Shown here one piece after another: positions 58,868 to 64,000 of a stretch of 64,000 nucleotides of DNA. The position numbers and the translations under genes were made by a program. The notes beneath the pieces were generated by a model. The model made no database searches. It was not told the origin of the DNA and saw nothing but the letters and a program-made list of their open reading frames with translations. Position 1 is the first letter of the stretch, and each line of letters begins with the position of its first letter. The DNA is from Linepithema humile (lineage: Eukaryota > Arthropoda > Insecta > Hymenoptera > Formicidae), in the NCBI RefSeq assembly GCF_040581485.1, contig NC_090128.1, positions 33,324,931 through 33,388,930 on the forward strand, given 5' to 3'.

Positions 58868-61800
58868 CCACCGTTCTACGATCCTTCCTTCGTACGTCCG
58901 CTGCGCGATCGACACTTCCTTTCCCCGTCGCGTCCTGCGCCGCGCGCGCTGCGATTATCGTGCTTCTCGTGCGGCCTCGGAATGTCGTGTTACCTCAGCA
59001 ACATCCTCCCGCTCCCGCCTCGACCTCCCTCCACTCGCCGAACGACGTCGAAGGTCCGGGCGACTCGGCTAGTTCCTCCTTTCTACGCGATCGAGGACGC
59101 TAATTAAACGTTCGAGTATGAGGTGAGAAGATCCACAGGAAACGCGTCTTCCCCGTCCTTTTCCCTCTCGCGCGAGCTGATCGTGCCGAGAATTTCACGA
59201 TGCGAAAGAGATTCGCTCCGAGAGCAGCTATTCCTTAGTCTAATCGAGATGACTGACAATCACTGACGTGTAAAATCGATAACTCGCCGTGATAGTCCAC
59301 GCGTCATCGTCCGTTTTGGAATGCGACTGCTCTTTGAAGTTCGGTCTCGGTGCCGTTAGGACAGATTTCACTAAACGAGACGAAGTAAATCGCTGGATTA
59401 AATCTGCCGCGGTTTAATATCCAGCAGACGTTCCTCAAGTTTTAATAACGGAGTCAATGATAATATTATGATACGTTTGGCAATCGATATGTCGCATTTG
59501 TTTCTTGCTCCGATATAGGGCGTTGAGAAGTCTTGCATTAATAAACGTCGCAGACTGGATATGGATTTGGGTATTCTATTAATTCGCGATATAATATGTA
59601 TTGTTAGGATATGTATATTTTCGGGTTGTGTTGTTTCTCAACGTCACCGCATTCTTGTCACCTAAAATCATAAGAAAACAAAAATATTTTAGTAAAAATA
59701 TATGAGTAATTTAAGAAGCGCTGTAAAAAAATTGCTCTATTTTTTATACACTAAGAGAAAATAAGGACGCAAATTCTACTTTTGCGATTATTAATTGTTC
59801 AAGTCTCTGAAAAATCGAAAATGACACGATAATGGACATTCGTAATACATTGATGTCATCAATAATTTTCCGCCTTTTTATTAATTCTGTGATTCGTCTG
59901 ACAAATTTAATTTAAGCAATTTCAAATTAAATCCGTTTTCCAACAAATTTGATTATCGTGACGAATAATACTTTACATATTTTATTCATATATATCTTAA
60001 TATTACATGATATATCAAGAATAAATCTGGAAATCTATTCTTATTAAATATATAATAAATAAAAATATGCGATAAATATGAAAATAAAGACTATTGAAAA
60101 ATATAATTTATTACATTCTTGTAATAAATATACTTCGCGATTTATTTATATATCACATTTATTTATTACATTAACAAGAAGGTAAAATGGTAATAATGTT
60201 TTATTAGATAAATTTAACAAGAGATAATCTGGAAATATAGTCCAGCTGGTGATTTCTCAATTAAGCGAATCATTCTAAATTTGCGCGCTCGTTAGGCGAT
60301 CTACAATGCAGAGTTCAACGCGCGTGTCTAAAATACGCTCTCGCGAGTAACCCGGCGCCAAGTAATCGGAAAATACGCGCGTCCCGGGGCTTTATTAACT
60401 TTGTATTAAATTACGAAATTAGAAACTTTTGGGGGCTAGGATGGGGGGCGCAGTGCGGCGCACTTGCTAACGATGTTAGGATGGACACTAAGTATACGCA
60501 CGTACACGTACACGGAAGCCAACGGTGTCGGTGTGATTTTGACATGTCGCACACTTGATACAGTTACCGGTTGAATGATTTTTTCCGTCCCATAAAAAAG
60601 TATCGATTGAAGAAACCGCGCGGAAGTAAACAGGCGCAAAAGCGAGGCACTCGTTAAATTAAACCGACACACGCGATACGATCGCTTAGGCGCTGTCCGC
60701 CATTTTCACCGGGTCTATTATGCGGGATGATTATATTCGACGTAAAGCGCGATCGGGCACAGATAAGCGAACGTGTACCGCGGTGCGACCGTTGCATTAT
60801 GCGCAATGCATCGCCCCTACGGAAAAGTTGGCCGTCGTCGCGTGCACGCAATCTCGCAGATTGCGCAAAGTTGTCTGCATCGTATCGGAGAATCGAGGGC
60901 TGCATTCGTAAGAGCCGGGCGGGATAACGATGAAAAGGCTCCGCCACGCGCGCATCTCTGGAAGGATTCTCCACCCGGACGGGAGAGTGGTGAAAAAGCC
61001 CCGAGACGGGAGAGGAAAAGCTCGCTCGCTCGTTCGCGCGTGTCGCGCTCTTTTCGGCGCCGGAGACGTTTGCTATTCATAGGCGGAGAAAGGTGGATGC
61101 ACGTTTTACCGTCGCCGTTTCGACGACCGTAACCGTGCCCGTGCGCCGCCGAGTTGCGAAATGCTGCCGCGTTATAGCGGATCGACCGGCGTGATGCATC
61201 GACGGATGTTATGACGAGAGAAGTACAGTTAAGCCCAGCTTTTCAACGTGAGATTGACTATCGCGATATTCGCGGAAAATTGCATCTACCATCGAGTCGT
61301 TTTATAAATAACATCGCGGGAAAAAGGGGAAAAAAATTTAAAATACATGTACATTTTTGTAAATATACTCTGGATAAATGGAATTATTAACAAATTTAGA
61401 ATTTCGACGAAGGTTTTCATCGGTAAAAATAAAATTGTGCGTGTTCCGTTGAAAAATTCGCAACGAAAACATCGGTCCTGAAAATCGTCGTAATTCAAAC
61501 TCTTCGTAAACAAAGTGTAGAATTGAGATATCCGCGAAAAAAAGTAATTTCGCGGCACTGCTGAGAAAACCTTCGGTAAGGATACAGTGAGAGAAGAACT
61601 TCGCGGATCATACCATCCTATCTTCCTCAGACGGCACGAGAGGCCTTCCATTTCCAGCGCGAGTGGAGAATTGTCTCGAGTAGACACACGTGCGAAAGCA
61701 GTGTGTGCGCTCGGGAGAAACGTTAGCGCGCGAGAGTAGTGTCTGGCTCTGCCAGAACCGTACGTGGCGAAGTGGCATGGTCGCTTTTTAGTGGTCGTTA

Positions 61801-64000
61801 CTATCGGAGACACTTTTCCGTAAAAGAGTTTACTGCTTCTCTCTCTCCCTCCCTCTTTCTCGTCTTTGAAACGCCGGGCGATGTATCGGTCTGAAAAACT
61901 TCCTCTTTTCTTCCTTTACGATCTCGCAGTAAATATACTGTAAGTAGCATAAGTGTGGCATCTCCCGTCGCGGTGTCTCGGCAATAGAAAGGAGGAAAAA
62001 ATAAAGAGAGAAAAAAAACAGTAAAAATAAATGGACGGACGATTTATTTTCTTGCGGAATGGACTGTCGCGACGATCTCAAATGAGATCTTTCGCGGACG
62101 TCGAAGACAAGATTGTTAGAATACGGTTAAACATAAACGCAACATCTAGAGAACAAAAAGCAATGATTGCGATGCGAAAATAACGTATATAGCTTGCGGA
62201 TGACGGACTTAATTTATCGTGCTGTGGCAAAGAAAAAACTCCGATAACAACGAAATTAAATGTACCCTCGAGATGAAACTTTAAGAGAAACGAACAGCGG
62301 CATGTGTGTGACACGAAATTGAAATGTATCCTCAGACTAAAATGAATTTCTTGTTTCCCAGATTCTTCGTACTCGTACCGTGTTATTTTTATAATATCTT
62401 GTACAAATATGAAAACTGACTAAAAACACAATCCCGCAAATGCGTTATTCGAGATAAAAATGTTTTCAATTTTCCGATTTTTGTAAAAAATATTGTTACG
62501 CGCGCGAAGAGCTGAACGGTGGGTTAGAAAATTAATTGAACGCGCCTACCTCTTGATTAAGAGTGTCGACAACGCCGGACGGGAGTAGGAAGAAAAGAGT
62601 ATATTCATCATCTGTAAGAGCCCGCTTTCGTAAACTTCGCCGTAAGCGCCATCGCCCTTTCGTGTTAACCGAAGTTACACCGAGCCGCTACCGGGGGATA
62701 ACATCGAGCTCGCGTGTCACTGTTTATTTGGGTTAGGTTCTATTTTCGCTACGGGTTCTACCGCCGACATGAAACGAGAGCACAATGGCTGGACTCTTTG
62801 TCCGTCGTTAAATGAATTGCTTAGGATAGGAAGGCGAGAAACGTCTGCGAAATGCTCGGCGCGCGAAGAAAAAGGAGTGTCAATCACGTTCGATAATATC
62901 GACGGCGCGTACAACATCGACGTGTATGTTGGCGTGATGAATGTGGGTTTATAGTTAGGCGCAATGACAATCCGCTTTATCGCACAAATCACACACTTTA
63001 TCGCGTCTCTATCCAAACACTAATTTCTTTCCTCGCGATTGAGCGATGGAAAATAATATTTTCTTGCCTTCGTACGCACGGCTGCCTTCGTTTATTTACC
63101 GCTTCGCTCTAGTTTCGGTAACAATTCACGTTTACGTAACGATGCCGCGCGATGACCGACTAGTCGATAAGAGTTACAGCCGTACCGCGGTTCGCTGCTG
63201 AATAATTCCACCGGCAGACAGCCCATTGCGAAGCGCGTCCGACAAACGCGATTAATCAAATATCGATCGCTAATGGCTGCATGATGAAACTTGAAATTCC
63301 CCGCTAAAAGCAACACAGATGCAACTCAACTCCCACAAGTCGGTTAAGATTGAAAAGCTAATGACCTTTTTCGTGCTTCCGCGAGGATACGAAAATCCGT
63401 TCAAACGTTCTCTCGATCGTGCGGACGAGCACCATCGCACGCGGCATTTAAATGCTTCTCCATATACGCGCTCGAGAATAACGGAAGCAAAAGTCAGCCG
63501 GAAAACGTGGACATGCGAGAAAATAGAGGCAAGGATATCCGCGAAATGGGCGACAGAACCGACATTCCCGTCCGCATGCGGCGGTACCAGGAAAATAAGC
63601 CGGCCGGAATCCCTTGCGGCAATACCGTGCGAGCGCGGGATATACAGAAGCGAGCATGACGGAAGAGAGTCAGCGGAAAGATGTAGGGGGATTTCAAATC
63701 TGCATGAGCCCTCGAACCGATAACACACGTATCCGGCGTAAGAACGATCGGAAAAACAATTGGAAGAGAGAGAAGCACTTTAAATGCACTCCTGATGCAC
63801 GGTGTTGCCGTAGATGTCGAATCTATTTACGCTTCTCTAAAAGAGAACAAGCTTTTGAATTCTACAACGAATCGCCATAAAAAAAAAAAAAAAACGATAG
63901 CGATTCCATCGATCGCTGGTAAACAGTTAACGAATGAGAACACTAATGATAGCGTCACTGAAATATTTGTAGAAATTTTCCACGAAAGCGCACTTTGATG
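58868..64000 (-). other. 5' flank and probable 5' untranslated region of PGANT
   Basis: The 250 bp next to exon 1 are very CpG-rich, as expected around a transcribed 5' end. Two TCAGT initiator-like matches on the minus strand lie at 59252-59256 and 59262-59266, about 400 bp before the ATG, which is weak evidence. No TATA box was convincing. A 175-codon minus-strand frame at 61286-61813 and other short frames have no recognisable domain. No second gene was identified up to the window end, where there is a poly(A) run near 63881. Confidence 0.5.

Noticed and set aside
58913..58915. GTG as start of the PGANT protein
   Set aside because: Animal genes rarely start at GTG, and two ATGs follow at 58867 and 58858 just before the basic tail and membrane anchor.
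1..64000. CRISPR arrays, phage or bacterial operons, integrated viral genes
   Set aside because: No regularly spaced repeats, no dense gene order, and no viral or prokaryotic protein was recognised in any frame.

Overview
The window looks like nuclear DNA of an insect, most likely a hymenopteran such as an ant. The basis is GT-AG introns up to 43 kb long, CpG-rich blocks alternating with AT-rich blocks, many microsatellites and MITE-like repeats, and an encoded protein that resembles insect PGANT enzymes. The species call is inference.

Only one gene can be supported. It is a UDP-GalNAc:polypeptide N-acetylgalactosaminyltransferase (GALNT/PGANT, glycosyltransferase family 27) on the minus strand, which starts mucin-type O-glycosylation in the Golgi. 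Seven coding exons were placed by hand: 58597-58867, 55753-55963, 12325-12494, 7825-8138, 7259-7457, 6741-6910 and 5427-5555. Every junction is GT-AG and every split codon joins in frame. The exons give 1464 nt, or 488 residues: cytoplasmic tail, membrane anchor, Ala/Pro-rich stem and the whole catalytic domain with its DSH and WGGEN motifs. The frame ends at a splice donor, so the expected C-terminal ricin-type lectin domain must lie beyond position 1.

Layout from left to right: 1-5426 is the start of the intron after the catalytic domain and holds a clean hAT-type MITE with an 8-bp target-site duplication. 5427-8138 is a cluster of four catalytic exons. 8139-12324 is an intron, followed by the exon at 12325-12494. 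12495-55752 is a 43-kb intron holding most of the repeats: a 1.35-kb terminal-inverted-repeat (TIR) element with smaller palindromes inside, a 630-bp TIR element, two diverged copies of one AT-rich repeat, and a 284-bp foldback whose arms carry a hammerhead-ribozyme-like motif of the kind seen in Penelope-like elements. It also holds a 72-bp perfectly alternating purine-pyrimidine tract and a 43-base poly(A). 55753-58867 carries the first two coding exons. 58868-64000 is 5' flank or untranslated sequence with no recognisable gene.

No nested gene, tRNA, rRNA, CRISPR array or prokaryotic/viral system was recognised. The most unusual items are repeat-derived structures, and all function claims for them are hypotheses.
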